From the NCBI RefSeq assembly GCF_963666525.1, contig NZ_OY762905.1, forward strand, positions 2,524,001-2,588,000: DNA of 64,000 nt, given 5' to 3'. The translations under genes were made by a program, and so were the position numbers. The notes beneath the pieces were generated by a model, which saw nothing but the letters and a program-made list of their open reading frames with translations, did no database searches and had not been told where the DNA came from. Shown here piece by piece: positions 49,663 through 58,939 of the stretch. Every line of letters starts with the position of its first letter. Within the stretch, counting starts at the first letter, position 1. Origin of the DNA: an uncultured Cohaesibacter sp. Lineage in GTDB: Bacteria > Pseudomonadota > Alphaproteobacteria > Rhizobiales > Cohaesibacteraceae.

Positions 49663-50274
49663 ATGCCTCTGGAAATGATTATTGCCCTCATCGGATTTGC
49701 CTTTGTCATGTCCATCTCACCTGGCCCGGCCAATTTTCTGCTGCTCACCTCGGGGGCCAACTTCGGTGTCCTGCGTTCCCTGCCGCTGCTATTTGGTGTC
49801 TCGCTGGGCTTTCTGTCGATGGTATTTGCTGTTGGGCTCGGTCTGGGCCAATTGCTCAGGCAGGCACCGATGGTGGAAACCGGCCTGCGCATAGCCTGCG
49901 GCATCTATATCCTCTGGCTGGCCTACAAGATTGCCGGTATCCGATCCCTGGGGACCGATAGCGGCAAGCAGGAACTGGCAAGGCCGATTTCCTTCATTCA
50001 GGCCGCCCTGCTGCAGCTGCTCAATCCCAAGGCATGGACCGTGGCCCTGCTGGTGACGGTGACCTACATGACGGAAGCGGATTATCTCGGCAATCTCATC
50101 GTGCTTGTGGCCGTCTTTGCCGTGGTCAACATACCCTCCATCGGGATCTGGGCCATATCCGGTGCAGCCTTTCGCCAGCATCTCTCCAGGAACAACCGGC
50201 TTCTATGGTTCAACCGGATCATGGCGTTGCTGCTGGTGGCCAGCATGGTGCCGATGCTGATCCATATGGGATGA
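49663..50274 (+). CDS. LysE/RhtB-family amino-acid exporter
   Basis: A 203-residue inner-membrane protein with about six hydrophobic segments. The family motif is SISPGPANFLLLTSGANFG near the N-terminus and LLNPKAWTVALLV in the middle. Likely exports an amino acid or similar small compound. GGAG lies about ten bases before the ATG at 49663; the long open frame back to 49432 overlaps the divergent AraC gene and is not used. Ends at a bidirectional terminator shared with the FocA-type gene. Confidence 0.87.
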   Translation: MPLEMIIALIGFAFVMSISPGPANFLLLTSGANFGVLRSLPLLFGVSLGFLSMVFAVGLGLGQLLRQAPMVETGLRIACGIYILWLAYKIAGIRSLGTDSGKQELARPISFIQAALLQLLNPKAWTVALLVTVTYMTEADYLGNLIVLVAVFAVVNIPSIGIWAISGAAFRQHLSRNNRLLWFNRIMALLLVASMVPMLIHMG

Positions 50275-50282
50275 AAAGAAAA

Positions 50283-50310
50283 AGCCTGATCCGGACGGAT
50301 CAGGCTTTCA
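50283..50310. terminator. Bidirectional terminator between lysE-like and focA-like genes
   Basis: AAAGCCTGATCCG and its near complement form a stem of about 12 bp with a very short loop, flanked by A and T residues, 10 bp after the exporter stop and 40 bp after the FocA-type stop. Confidence 0.85.
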
Positions 50311-50348
50311 GGTATCCTTGACTGCACCTTGACGACAGTGCCTTGTTA

Positions 50349-51209
50349 TCAGTGTTTCTGCGGCCGCAGATAGATGAACCAGTAGACCAGCCCGACCAGC
50401 ACACCACCACCCAGGATATTGCCAATGGTGACCGGGATCAGGTTGTTGATGACAAAATTGCTCCATGTCAGGTCGGCGAAATCAGCGGCCGTGGTGCCCG
50501 TGGCTTCCCAGAATTCCGGGCCAGCGAAGGTCTTGGTCATGATGGCCATCGGGATCTGGAACATGTTGGCGACGCAGTGCTCGAAGCCGGAAGCTACGAA
50601 CATGGCAACCGGCAACGTCACGGCCAACAGCTTGTCAGTGACCGAACGGCCTGCATAGGACATCCAGACGCCAAGGCAGACCATCACGTTGCACATGGTG
50701 CCCAGAGCCACGGCCTGGAAGAAGCCATGGTGCAGCTTATGCTGGGCAACATGCATGTAGTTCAGACCCAGAGAGCCGTTGCCCTGCTCATAGTGCTGGG
50801 CGATCTGCATGATGGCGACCAATCCGATGGCGCCGACAAAGTTGCCGACATAGACAACGCTCCAGTTTTTGGCGAGCTGTCCCCAGGTGATCTTCTTGCT
50901 TGCCTTGGCAACGACCGTCAGCACGGAACTCGTGAACAGATCACCGCCATTTACGACGACCAGCATCAGCCCGAGGCTGAAGGCAAGGCCGCCGATAAAC
51001 TTGTTGGCACCCCAGCCCATGTCGCTGTTGCCGGTGGTCACGACCGTGTAGAAGATGAAGGCGATGCCGATGAAGGCGCCTGCGGTCATGGCCAGCACAA
51101 AGGTGGTCATGGGGTGCTTGGTTGCTTTGTAGACACCGACATCCTCGGCCTTTTTGGCCATTGCTGCGGGCATCAGGGCGTCGAATTGAAAATCTGGCGT
51201 TTCGGTCAT
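50349..51209 (-). CDS. Formate/nitrite transporter (FocA/NirC family)
   Basis: A 286-residue pentameric channel-type protein with six hydrophobic segments. Family signatures are GAFIGIAFIFYTVV, GLMLVVVNGGDLFTSSVL, NWSVVYVGNFVGAI, MCNVMVCLGVWM, and GFEHCVANMFQIPMAI, followed by NLIPVTIGNILGGGVLVG. Carries formate, nitrite or possibly hydrosulfide; no neighbouring pyruvate-formate lyase or nitrite reductase gene settles which. Divergent from infC. Confidence 0.92.
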   Translation of the reverse strand: MTETPDFQFDALMPAAMAKKAEDVGVYKATKHPMTTFVLAMTAGAFIGIAFIFYTVVTTGNSDMGWGANKFIGGLAFSLGLMLVVVNGGDLFTSSVLTVVAKASKKITWGQLAKNWSVVYVGNFVGAIGLVAIMQIAQHYEQGNGSLGLNYMHVAQHKLHHGFFQAVALGTMCNVMVCLGVWMSYAGRSVTDKLLAVTLPVAMFVASGFEHCVANMFQIPMAIMTKTFAGPEFWEATGTTAADFADLTWSNFVINNLIPVTIGNILGGGVLVGLVYWFIYLRPQKH

Positions 51210-51529
51210 GGACTAGACTTTTCTGCTCTTGGATTGTGCAATGGGGCGACGGGCGCCCAATGAAATCTGTTCGCTCTTTATCATACGAACGTCGTATATC
51301 GTTGATTTTGGTCATCCAGGGTCATGCTTATTTTGCATAGCAGAACTTTTTGCTGCGCGAAATGTCTTGTAATTCTGGTCGTTCATGCCGAACTGTGCAC
51401 TAGCTTGTGAAAGGAGGGGGGGTTTACACCCTTATCTCGGTGCCTGATCCAAGGCAGGGCTTGAAAGGCAAGGCAAGCTGCGGCATATGTATTTGACGCC
51501 ATTGTTGCAATAAACAGGAGATTACGACC
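51210..51529. other. Divergent intergenic region between the focA-like gene and infC
   Basis: 320 bp that hold the focA-like and infC promoters. It contains the inverted repeat ATACGA-ACG-TCGTAT at 51283-51297 (about 80 bp before the focA-like start) and a lone TTGAT at about 51300. I recognise no complete FNR site and no gene. Confidence 0.5.
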
Positions 51530-52066
<537 letters not shown>

Positions 52067-52100
52067 GCGTTTACTGGGCAAAATGCTCTATTTCGCCAAC

Positions 52101-52124
52101 AACCCGGATCGTTTGATCCGGGTT
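52101..52124 (+). terminator. Rho-independent terminator of infC
   Basis: Perfect ten-bp stem AACCCGGATC/GATCCGGGTT (52101-52110, 52115-52124) with a four-base loop and a T-run, 35 bp after the infC stop. Confidence 0.93.
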
Positions 52125-52229
52125 TTTTATTGCGCCGTATAAAGCCCGCCAGCATGGCAGGGAACCTTTTCTCCACACTGCCGTTTGTCCAAGACAGAAG
52201 AAGTTTCCGACAAGGAGTCGCAAGGCCTC

Positions 52230-52688
52230 ATGCAACGACCCGGATGGATCACATATCCCGCATTTATCGCCCTTTCCATGGGGGTTGGTTTGTTGATTGG
52301 TGTCATCACCATTCCCGGGCCATGGTATCAGGCATTGGCCAAGCCGCCCTTCACCCCGCCCAACTGGCTGTTCGCACCGGCATGGACCATTCTCTATGCG
52401 CTCATCGGGATTGTCGGCGCCCGGGTATTTGGCGCCAAGGACAGCAGAGGCCTGTTCCGGATCTGGCTCATCCAGATGCTGCTCAATTTTGCCTGGAGCC
52501 CGGTCTTCTTTGGCTGGCAGCTTGCCGGAGCGGCTCTTGTCGTCATTATCCTGCTGCTGATCACCATAGCGGCTTTCATGGTGCGGGCGCGCCGACGGGA
52601 TCCTGTGTCCGTGGCCCTTTTTGCGCCCTATTTCATTTGGGTTGCCTACGCCAGCTACCTCAATGCGGGCATCTATCTCCTGAATTGA
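52230..52688 (+). CDS. tspO: TspO/MBR-family tryptophan-rich sensory protein
   Basis: 152-residue membrane protein with five hydrophobic segments, the bacterial homologue of the mitochondrial benzodiazepine receptor that binds porphyrins. Seen are PGPWYQALAKPPFTPPNWLFAPAWTILYAL, NFAWSPVFFGWQL and YFIWVAYASYLNAGIYLLN. In Rhodobacter the protein affects tetrapyrrole-linked oxygen control. I use ATG 52230, with AAGGAG 12 bases upstream; a TTG at 52185 is open but has less support. Sits between infC and rpmI. Confidence 0.87.
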   Translation: MQRPGWITYPAFIALSMGVGLLIGVITIPGPWYQALAKPPFTPPNWLFAPAWTILYALIGIVGARVFGAKDSRGLFRIWLIQMLLNFAWSPVFFGWQLAGAALVVIILLLITIAAFMVRARRRDPVSVALFAPYFIWVAYASYLNAGIYLLN

Positions 52689-52840
52689 TGTCCCGGTCTG
52701 CATCTCGCCCTGTGCTCCAGCATGTGCCCCAGCCTGTACCCCAGTCTATGCCCGAGCCTGAGCCAAAGCAGGGGCAGAGCGGGAAAGAAGACGGCAGAAG
52801 GCTTCATTTGCCTGTCAGATTCTTTTGCTTTGCCTCTTGA
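52688..52840 (+). CDS. Possible small proline-rich ORF after tspO
   Basis: A 50-codon frame whose ATG overlaps the tspO stop (TGATG), giving a Pro- and Gln-rich product from four imperfect 12-bp repeats. No family recognised. The overlap would allow coupled translation, but the composition could also be the by-product of the repeats. Confidence 0.25.
   Translation: MSRSASRPVLQHVPQPVPQSMPEPEPKQGQSGKEDGRRLHLPVRFFCFAS
52717..52764 (+). repeat. Four imperfect 12-bp tandem repeats
   Basis: Units CCAGCATGTGCC, CCAGCCTGTACC, CCAGTCTATGCC and CGAGCCTGAGCC follow one another without gaps from 52717 to 52764. Confidence 0.8.
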
Positions 52841-52865
52841 TTCCCTTCGCGCGCATCGGTATAAC
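52837..52865 (+). promoter_or_regulatory. Sigma-70-type promoter of rpmI-rplT
   Basis: TTGATT (52837-52842), a 17-base spacer and TATAAC (52860-52865). Transcription would start near 52872, which leaves a leader of about 207 bases before rpmI. Confidence 0.6.
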
Positions 52866-53078
52866 CCGCCAGTCTGTACGCGTAGCACTTTGTCTCTCGT
52901 GATGAGGGACGGCGCGGTGTGCAGAAGGAAACGACTCGCCCGGCTGAATTTAGGGCTGCCGTGGGGAGTTGGAAATGCTCAATCCGGGATGGATGGATCG
53001 GATGCCTTTCGAGGCAACGGCCTTCATCTTCGAGCTTCATCAAGAACAACAGTCCGCCAAGGATTTCAGGAGAGCAAA

Positions 53079-53276
53079 ATGCCCAAGCTGAAGACTAAAT
53101 CCGGTGCCAAGAAACGCTTCAAGGTAACCGGTTCTGGCAAGGTCGTGACCGCACAGGCTGGCAAACGCCACGGCATGATCAAGCGCACCACCAAATTCAT
53201 CCGCAAAGCACGTGGTACCACCACTCTCAGCGAGCAGGATGCAAAGATCGTCAAGCAGTACCTGCCTTACAAATAA
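53079..53276 (+). CDS. rpmI: 50S ribosomal protein L35
   Basis: 65-residue basic protein, start [20 protein letters not shown], end [22 protein letters not shown] precedes the ATG at 53079, which decides the start against a longer open frame from 52722. Followed after 45 bp by rplT, the usual pair. The frame continues upstream without meaning. Confidence 0.97.
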   Translation: MPKLKTKSGAKKRFKVTGSGKVVTAQAGKRHGMIKRTTKFIRKARGTTTLSEQDAKIVKQYLPYK

Positions 53277-53321
53277 GCGCGAGTAGCTTGAGAACAGCAT
53301 TCTGGTAAAGGAGATAAAATC

Positions 53322-53681
53322 ATGGCACGTGTAAAACGCGGTGTTACGGCTCATGCCCGTCACAAAAAGACCCTCAAGGCTGCCAAAGGTTACTATGGCG
53401 CCCGTCGTTCAACCATTCGCATTGCGAAACAGGCCGTTGAAAAAGCTGGCCAGTACGCATATCGCGACCGCAAGACCAAGAAGCGCAACTTCCGCGCTCT
53501 GTGGATCCAGCGCATCAACGCCGCTGTTCGCGAACAGGGCCTGACCTATGGTCGATTTATCGACGGCCTCAACAAGGCTGGCATCGAAATCGACCGCAAG
53601 GTCCTCTCGGATATGGCAATTCATCAGCCAGAGGCTTTTGCAAGCCTGGTTGAGAAAGCCAAATCTTCTGCTGCCGCCTAA
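53322..53681 (+). CDS. rplT: 50S ribosomal protein L20
   Basis: 119-residue L20: [28 protein letters not shown] at the start (basic tail needed early in 50S assembly), then [24 protein letters not shown] and [25 protein letters not shown] eight bases before the ATG. In other bacteria L20 binds the leader of its own operon and represses it; the long leader ahead of rpmI would allow this here. Confidence 0.97.
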   Translation: MARVKRGVTAHARHKKTLKAAKGYYGARRSTIRIAKQAVEKAGQYAYRDRKTKKRNFRALWIQRINAAVREQGLTYGRFIDGLNKAGIEIDRKVLSDMAIHQPEAFASLVEKAKSSAAA

Positions 53682-53743
53682 GGCGCATTCCGGTTAAAAA
53701 GCATCGCTTTTTGCAGGAAGTCGTGTTGAGGCCGAAATACTGG

Positions 53744-53761
53744 CAATTCCAGCTGGAATTG
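53744..53761 (+). promoter_or_regulatory. 18-bp perfect palindrome between rplT and pheS
   Basis: CAATTCCAGCTGGAATTG reads the same on both strands. It lies 63 bp after the rplT stop and about 40 bp before the rplT terminator. A protein-binding site or part of the 3' leader; no known consensus recognised. Confidence 0.4.
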
Positions 53762-53802
53762 TAGAGATTTCGTATCGGCGCACGAATATTTGCAAGGTTT
53801 GA

Positions 53803-53832
53803 AAACCCGCGTCGAGCAGTCGAGGCGGGTTT
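53803..53832 (+). terminator. Rho-independent terminator of rpmI-rplT
   Basis: Eight-bp stem AAACCCGC/GCGGGTTT (53803-53810, 53825-53832) with a 14-base loop and a long T-rich run. Confidence 0.88.
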
Positions 53833-53981
53833 TTATTTTTTCTCGGGGAGATTGAGGGGATTAAGTGAGGAAAAGGCCCTTTATTGTCCCTGCCAATCTG
53901 TTACAACGCACACAGCAAAGTCTCGTAGGGTAGAAGCCCGGTCAGACCGGTCCATACGGAATGGCCCAAAACGGAATGATT

Positions 53982-55064
53982 ATGTCGGAACTCAAATCAC
54001 TCGAGCAGGAGATCTCCGCCGCTATTGAAGCGGCCACTGATGAACCTGCACTGGAAGAAGTCCGCATCTCGGCTCTTGGCAAGAAGGGCAAGATCTCGGA
54101 ACTGATGAAAACCCTGGGCAAGATGAGCCCGGAAGAGCGCAAGGAAATGGGCCCGGCCCTCAACGGTCTGAAAGACCGGGTTGGCGACCTGCTCGGCGCG
54201 CGCAAGGAAGTCCTGAAGGATCAGGCGCTCAACGCCCGCCTGAAGAGCGAGACAGTCGACGTCACCCTGCCGACCCGCATGGGCGCAACATTTGACGGCC
54301 GGGTGCATCCGATTGCTCAGGTGACCGACGAACTGACCGCAATCTTTGCCGACATGGGGTTCGCAGTTGCTGAAGGTCCCGACATCGAGGAAGACTTCTA
54401 CAACTTCACGGCGCTCAACTTCCCGCCCGATCATCCAGCCCGTCTGGAGCACGACACCTTCTTCCTGCCGGTTGACGCCGAAGGCAACCAGAAGGTTCTG
54501 CGCACCCACACATCGCCGGTGCAGATCCGCACGATGACGTCGCAGCAACCGCCGATCCGTGTCATCTGCCCGGGCCGCACCTATCGCTGCGACAGCGACC
54601 AGACCCACACTCCTATGTTCCATCAGGTGGAAGGTCTCGTCATCGAGGAAGGCATCCACATGGGGCATCTGAAGTGGACGCTGGAAGAATTCTGCAAGGC
54701 CTTCTTCGAAGTGGACAGTGTCAAGATGCGCTTCCGCGCCTCCCACTTCCCCTTCACCGAACCGTCCATGGAAGTAGACATCGGCTGCCAGCGCGTCGGC
54801 AACGAACTGCGCATCGGCGAGGGTGACGACTGGCTTGAAATCCTTGGCTGCGGCATGGTGCATCCGAATGTGCTGCGCAACTGCAATCTTGATCCGGACC
54901 GCTACACCGGTTTCGCCTTCGGCATGGGCATCGACCGCATCGCCATGCTGAAATATGGCATGCCGGACCTCAGAGCCTTCTTCAACGGTGACAAGCGCTG
55001 GCTCGATCACTATGGCTTCCGTCCCCTTGACATTCCCGGACTTGTAGGAGGGCTTTCCTCATGA
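53982..55064 (+). CDS. pheS: Phenylalanyl-tRNA synthetase alpha subunit
   Basis: Catalytic class II subunit, 360 residues. N-terminal coiled coil ([25 protein letters not shown]), then [14 protein letters not shown], motif 2 region [12 protein letters not shown] and [26 protein letters not shown], and motif 3 [17 protein letters not shown]. Three ATGs (53961, 53976, 53982) are in frame with weak ribosome-binding sites; 53982 gives [10 protein letters not shown], the typical start. No Phe-rich leader peptide is visible upstream. Overlaps pheT by 4 bp. Confidence 0.96.
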   Translation: MSELKSLEQEISAAIEAATDEPALEEVRISALGKKGKISELMKTLGKMSPEERKEMGPALNGLKDRVGDLLGARKEVLKDQALNARLKSETVDVTLPTRMGATFDGRVHPIAQVTDELTAIFADMGFAVAEGPDIEEDFYNFTALNFPPDHPARLEHDTFFLPVDAEGNQKVLRTHTSPVQIRTMTSQQPPIRVICPGRTYRCDSDQTHTPMFHQVEGLVIEEGIHMGHLKWTLEEFCKAFFEVDSVKMRFRASHFPFTEPSMEVDIGCQRVGNELRIGEGDDWLEILGCGMVHPNVLRNCNLDPDRYTGFAFGMGIDRIAMLKYGMPDLRAFFNGDKRWLDHYGFRPLDIPGLVGGLSS

Positions 55065-57481
55065 AATTCACACTGTCCTGGCTGAAGGATTATCTGGAGA
55101 CCGATGCGTCTCTGGAGGAAATTCTCGACAAGCTTACCATTATCGGCCTCGAGGTCGAGGAAGTCATCGATACGGCTGCCACGCTGAAGGATTTCACCGT
55201 TGCCTATGTCGAGGAAGCCGTCCAGCATCCCGACGCCGACCGCCTGCATGTCTGCAAGGTCAACACCGGCAAGGAAGTGCTGCAGATCGTCTGTGGTGCC
55301 CCCAATGCTCGGGCTGGCATCAAGGTTGTTCTTGCCCAGAATGGCTCCATCATTCCGGCCAATGGCATGAAGCTGAAACCGACCGTCATCCGTGGGGTCG
55401 AATCCAACGGCATGATGTGCTCCGAGCGCGAAATGGGAATTTCCGACGAGCATAACGGCATCATCGAGTTGCCAGCCGATGCGCCGCTCGGTGCGCCCTT
55501 TGCCCCTGTGCTCGGTCTTGATGATCCGGTGATCGACATTGCCATCACGCCAAACCGTGGTGATGCACTCGGTGTCTATGGCGTCGCCCGTGATCTGGCC
55601 GGTGCCGGCATCGGCACGCTCAAGGAGCATCACCCGGCGGTCATCGAAGGCAGCTTTGACAGCCCGCTCGATGTTGTCCTGAAGGAAGAGGGCGAAAACC
55701 CGATCTGCCCGATCTTCACCGGCGTTTACGTCAAGGGCGTCAAGAACGGCCCGAGCCCGGACTGGCTGCAGCGGCGTCTGCGTGCCATCGGTCTTCGCCC
55801 GATCAACGCTCTTGTCGATATCACCAATTACATTTCCTACGATCGTGGCCGTCCGCTGCATGTCTATGACGCAGACAAGGTGGCTGGCAACATCCACGTG
55901 CGTCTTGGCAAGCCGGGCGAGAAGATGGTTGCGCTCGATGGCAAGGAATATGAGATCAAGGAAGGCACGGACATCTGCGTCATCGCTGACGACAATGGCC
56001 CGGTCGGCTTTGGTGGCATAATGGGCGGCGAAGGCACCGGCTCCCAGCCGGAAACCACCAACGTCTTCATCGAATGCGCCTGGTTCGACCCGATCCGGAC
56101 CGCTCGTGCCGGTCGCGCCCTCGGTATCCAGTCCGATGCGCGTTATCGCTTCGAGCGCACGGTCGATCCGTCCTTCGTCATTCCTGGCGGCTATCTGGCA
56201 GCCAAGATGGTGATGGATCTGTGTGGCGGTGAGCCATCCAGGATGGTTGTTGCCGGTGAAGCGCCGGTTGTTGACAAGATCATCGATTTCCCGCTCTCCG
56301 AGGTCAAGCGCCTCGCCGGTCTCGATGTGCCCGAGCTGGAAGTCAAGACCGTGCTCAAGCGCCTCGGCTTCTGGGTTTCAGGGGTTGGCGAGCATGTCAA
56401 GGTTGCGGTTCCAACCTTCCGTCCCGACATTCACGGCAAGGCCGACATCGTCGAGGAAGTGGCCCGCATCGTCGGTGTCGACCGCGTTCCTGCCGCAGCT
56501 CTGCCACGGCACAACGCCGTGACCCAGCCGCCGCTGACCGAGCGTCAGAAGCGCATCCGTCAGGCCCGTCGCCAACTGGCTGCTCGCGGCATGGTGGAAG
56601 CAGTGACCTGGTCGTTTGTCGACAAGTCCCTTGCCGAGCTGTTCGGTGGTGGCAAACCGGAGTTGTCCCTGACCAACCCGATTTCCGCCGATCTGTCCGA
56701 CATGCGTCCGAGCCTGTTGCCCGGCCTGCTGCTGGCAGCCCAGCGCAACGTCGACCGCGGGTTTGACGATCTCGCCCTGTTCGAGGTTGGCCAGATCTTC
56801 CTTGGAGACAAGCCGGAAGACCAGTTCACCCATGCCACCGGTCTGCGCCGTGGCGCCGTCCAGATCGCCGGCAGCGGGCGCCATTGGCGCGACCCGGCCA
56901 AGAAGGCCGACATCTTCGACGTGCGGGCCGATGCTCTGGCGGTGCTGGAATCAATGGGGCTGGACAGCTCCAAACTGCAGATCGTCTCCGGTGGGCCTGA
57001 ATGGTACCATCCGGGTCGCTCCGGCAAGATCCAGCTTGGACCGAAAGTCGTGCTCGGCACCTTCGGTGAACTGCATCCGAAGATCCTCGATGCAATGAAA
57101 GTCGACGGCCCTGTCTGTGCCTTCGAGATCATCATCGAGGCCGCGCCGGAACCGAAGAAGAAGGCTGCCAAGTCCCGTGCTGCCCTGCAGCTTTCGGACC
57201 TGCAGCCTCTGAGTCGTGACTTCGCCTTCGTGGTTGCCCATGAAGTGACCGCAGCGACGGTGCTCAAGGCCGCGGCCAGTGCCGACAAGAAACTGATCAC
57301 CGATGTCAGCCTGTTCGACGTCTATGAAGGGGAACATATGGAGCCGGGCAAGAAGTCCGTCGCCTTCGAGGTTTCCCTTCAGCCGAAGGACAAGACCCTG
57401 ACGGACGAGGATCTGGAAGCCATCTCCAAGAAGATCGTCGAAGCCGTTGCCAAGGCAACCGGCGGCGAGCTGCGCGGCTGA
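55061..57481 (+). CDS. pheT: Phenylalanyl-tRNA synthetase beta subunit
   Basis: 806 residues, full length. Domains in order: N-terminal [15 protein letters not shown], tRNA-binding OB-fold (about 40-150, [12 protein letters not shown] and [11 protein letters not shown]-like [11 protein letters not shown]), B3/B4 editing domain ([25 protein letters not shown]), B5 domain, catalytic-like core, and the C-terminal FDX-ACB anticodon-binding domain ([16 protein letters not shown]). ATGA overlap with pheS couples the two subunits. Confidence 0.97.
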   Translation: MKFTLSWLKDYLETDASLEEILDKLTIIGLEVEEVIDTAATLKDFTVAYVEEAVQHPDADRLHVCKVNTGKEVLQIVCGAPNARAGIKVVLAQNGSIIPANGMKLKPTVIRGVESNGMMCSEREMGISDEHNGIIELPADAPLGAPFAPVLGLDDPVIDIAITPNRGDALGVYGVARDLAGAGIGTLKEHHPAVIEGSFDSPLDVVLKEEGENPICPIFTGVYVKGVKNGPSPDWLQRRLRAIGLRPINALVDITNYISYDRGRPLHVYDADKVAGNIHVRLGKPGEKMVALDGKEYEIKEGTDICVIADDNGPVGFGGIMGGEGTGSQPETTNVFIECAWFDPIRTARAGRALGIQSDARYRFERTVDPSFVIPGGYLAAKMVMDLCGGEPSRMVVAGEAPVVDKIIDFPLSEVKRLAGLDVPELEVKTVLKRLGFWVSGVGEHVKVAVPTFRPDIHGKADIVEEVARIVGVDRVPAAALPRHNAVTQPPLTERQKRIRQARRQLAARGMVEAVTWSFVDKSLAELFGGGKPELSLTNPISADLSDMRPSLLPGLLLAAQRNVDRGFDDLALFEVGQIFLGDKPEDQFTHATGLRRGAVQIAGSGRHWRDPAKKADIFDVRADALAVLESMGLDSSKLQIVSGGPEWYHPGRSGKIQLGPKVVLGTFGELHPKILDAMKVDGPVCAFEIIIEAAPEPKKKAAKSRAALQLSDLQPLSRDFAFVVAHEVTAATVLKAAASADKKLITDVSLFDVYEGEHMEPGKKSVAFEVSLQPKDKTLTDEDLEAISKKIVEAVAKATGGELRG

Positions 57482-57552
57482 TTGACCCATCCGACATCCC
57501 GCGGTTCATGAGAGCTGCGGGATGTCCCTTTCTGGCATTGGCGAGGTGAGCC

Positions 57553-57945
57553 ATGGTTGACGTTGTCGATTCCTACGCAATGGGTGACACGCCCGAACTG
57601 GCTGATGCGCTTCTGGCTCTGGTGCTTGAAGGCAGGAAAACGGCTTCCTGCGACTCGCTTCTCCTGATGGAGAAGAACAATATTCCCCTGCCCGAGGTTG
57701 GGGATGTCTATATTCTGCTTGATGGCTGCAACAGGCCCGCCGTCATGATTGAAACCCTTGAGGTGACCATTCGCCGGTTCGATGAAGTCGACGAGTCTTT
57801 CGCCCGTGCCGAGGGTGAAGGCGATCTCTCGTATCACGCCTGGCGTGAAGGTCACAAGGATTATTTCGCGCGCAATGGCGGCTTCTCTCCCGATATGAAT
57901 CTGGTTTGCGAGCGCTTCAAGGTGCTTGAGGTCCTCGAACGCTGA
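57553..57945 (+). CDS. ASCH-domain protein
   Basis: 130 residues, a single ASCH domain, a PUA-like fold thought to bind RNA. Features are LLALVLEGRKTASCDSLLLME, PEVGDVYILLDGCNRPAVMIETLEV and WREGHKDYFARNG, which match the YqfB/EF3133-type group. A close relative is known to act as an N4-acetylcytidine amidohydrolase, but I cannot tell whether this one does. GAGG lies six bases upstream. Follows pheT by 71 bp and precedes the next gene by 38 bp, likely the same transcript. Confidence 0.8.
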   Translation: MVDVVDSYAMGDTPELADALLALVLEGRKTASCDSLLLMEKNNIPLPEVGDVYILLDGCNRPAVMIETLEVTIRRFDEVDESFARAEGEGDLSYHAWREGHKDYFARNGGFSPDMNLVCERFKVLEVLER

Positions 57946-57983
57946 TCCCGTTTGCCTTTGAATTGATACCGTGAGGAGTTGCC

Positions 57984-58634
57984 ATGGATAGCCCGTTTGT
58001 GGTGCGCAAGGACAAGGATGACGAGGCGCTGGACGAGCAGACAAGACGCAGTCTTCTGATCCGCTTCATTCGCGAGGATGACCAGCTGATGGAGATTCTT
58101 GAAGGGCTGCGGACGCTCGATCTGCCCGACTGGCGGCTGGTCTCCGGTGCAATCTACCAGACCGTCTGGAACCGCCTGACAGGCCGCCCACAGGGCCATG
58201 GCATCAAGGACTATGACGTCGCCTACCACGATCCGGCCGACCGCTCATGGGAGGCCGAGGACGCGGTGATCGCACAGGTGGATGAGGCATTGGCCGCATG
58301 GAAGGGGCGCATCGAGGTGCGCAATCAGGCGCGGGTGCATCTGTGGTATCCGGAGAAATTTGGCGGCGCCTATCCCGAGCTGTCTTCCACGGACGAGAGC
58401 CTGGAATTCTACATGTGCACCACCCACGCGGTGGCTGTCCGGCTGGAGCGCGATGACAGTCTGTCGATTGCCGCCCCTTATGGGCTGGAGGATATCTTTG
58501 CGCTCACCATTCGCCCCTGTCACAGGCTGGAGAGCAACCGGGCCCATTATGCAGAAAAGGCGAGACGCATGTCTCGCCTTTGGCCTGAGCTGAAAATCCT
58601 CGATTGGGAAACCGGAGAGCCCGTTCGTCTCTAG
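57984..58634 (+). CDS. Nucleotidyltransferase-family protein (DUF925 type)
   Basis: 216 residues. The N-terminal part has LPDWRLVSGAIYQTVWN and the acidic pair in HGIKDYDVAYHDP, as in the DUF925 (NTP_transf_6) family predicted to be nucleotidyltransferases. VHLWYPEKFGG and DIFALTIRPC are further blocks. Function unknown. GAGGAG lies five bases before the ATG. Last gene of the group starting at pheS, convergent with feoC. Confidence 0.78.
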   Translation: MDSPFVVRKDKDDEALDEQTRRSLLIRFIREDDQLMEILEGLRTLDLPDWRLVSGAIYQTVWNRLTGRPQGHGIKDYDVAYHDPADRSWEAEDAVIAQVDEALAAWKGRIEVRNQARVHLWYPEKFGGAYPELSSTDESLEFYMCTTHAVAVRLERDDSLSIAAPYGLEDIFALTIRPCHRLESNRAHYAEKARRMSRLWPELKILDWETGEPVRL

Positions 58635-58702
58635 TTCCAGTTCCGGGCTTTTCCGTTCCCGGGCAGCGGGCGAAGCCGCGAAGGATCCGGCTTCTTTGCC
58701 TG

Positions 58703-58939
58703 TCAGTGCTTCTTGATCGCTTCCCACATCTGGGAGGCACAGGCACTGCTCGAGCAATTGCAGCAGGATGTGCCACAGGGAGAGGTCAGGGCGGGCAGGG
58801 CCCGCACGCGTCCCCTTTCCTGCAGGGTCTGCAACATGCCTTCAACGGCGGTCGGCGCTATCCCGAAATGCAAGGCAATATCTGAGGTGTTGGCCCGCCC
58901 GCGATCACGCAGGTAGCGATTGACATCGGACAAGATCAT
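58703..58939 (-). CDS. feoC: FeoC-like iron transport regulator
   Basis: 78 residues: an N-terminal winged helix (LRDRGRANTSDIALHFGIAPTAVEGMLQTL) and a C-terminal cysteine cluster CGTSCCNC...C (C55, C59, C60, C62, C67), both features of FeoC, a small partner of FeoB that may hold an oxygen-sensitive Fe-S cluster. It overlaps feoB by 4 bp and is the last gene of the operon. Confidence 0.82.
   Translation of the reverse strand: MILSDVNRYLRDRGRANTSDIALHFGIAPTAVEGMLQTLQERGRVRALPALTSPCGTSCCNCSSSACASQMWEAIKKH

Larger units (their letters stand above)
52689..53078. other. Region between tspO and rpmI
   Basis: 390 bp that contain the doubtful 50-codon frame (52688-52840), the 12-bp repeats, the promoter at 52837-52865 and an inferred leader of about 207 bases ahead of rpmI. 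Apart from these I see no gene. Confidence 0.6.

Noticed and set aside
51299-51315. FNR site upstream of the focA-like gene
   Set aside because: TTGAT is present but the second half reads GTCAT instead of ATCAA, so only one half site exists.
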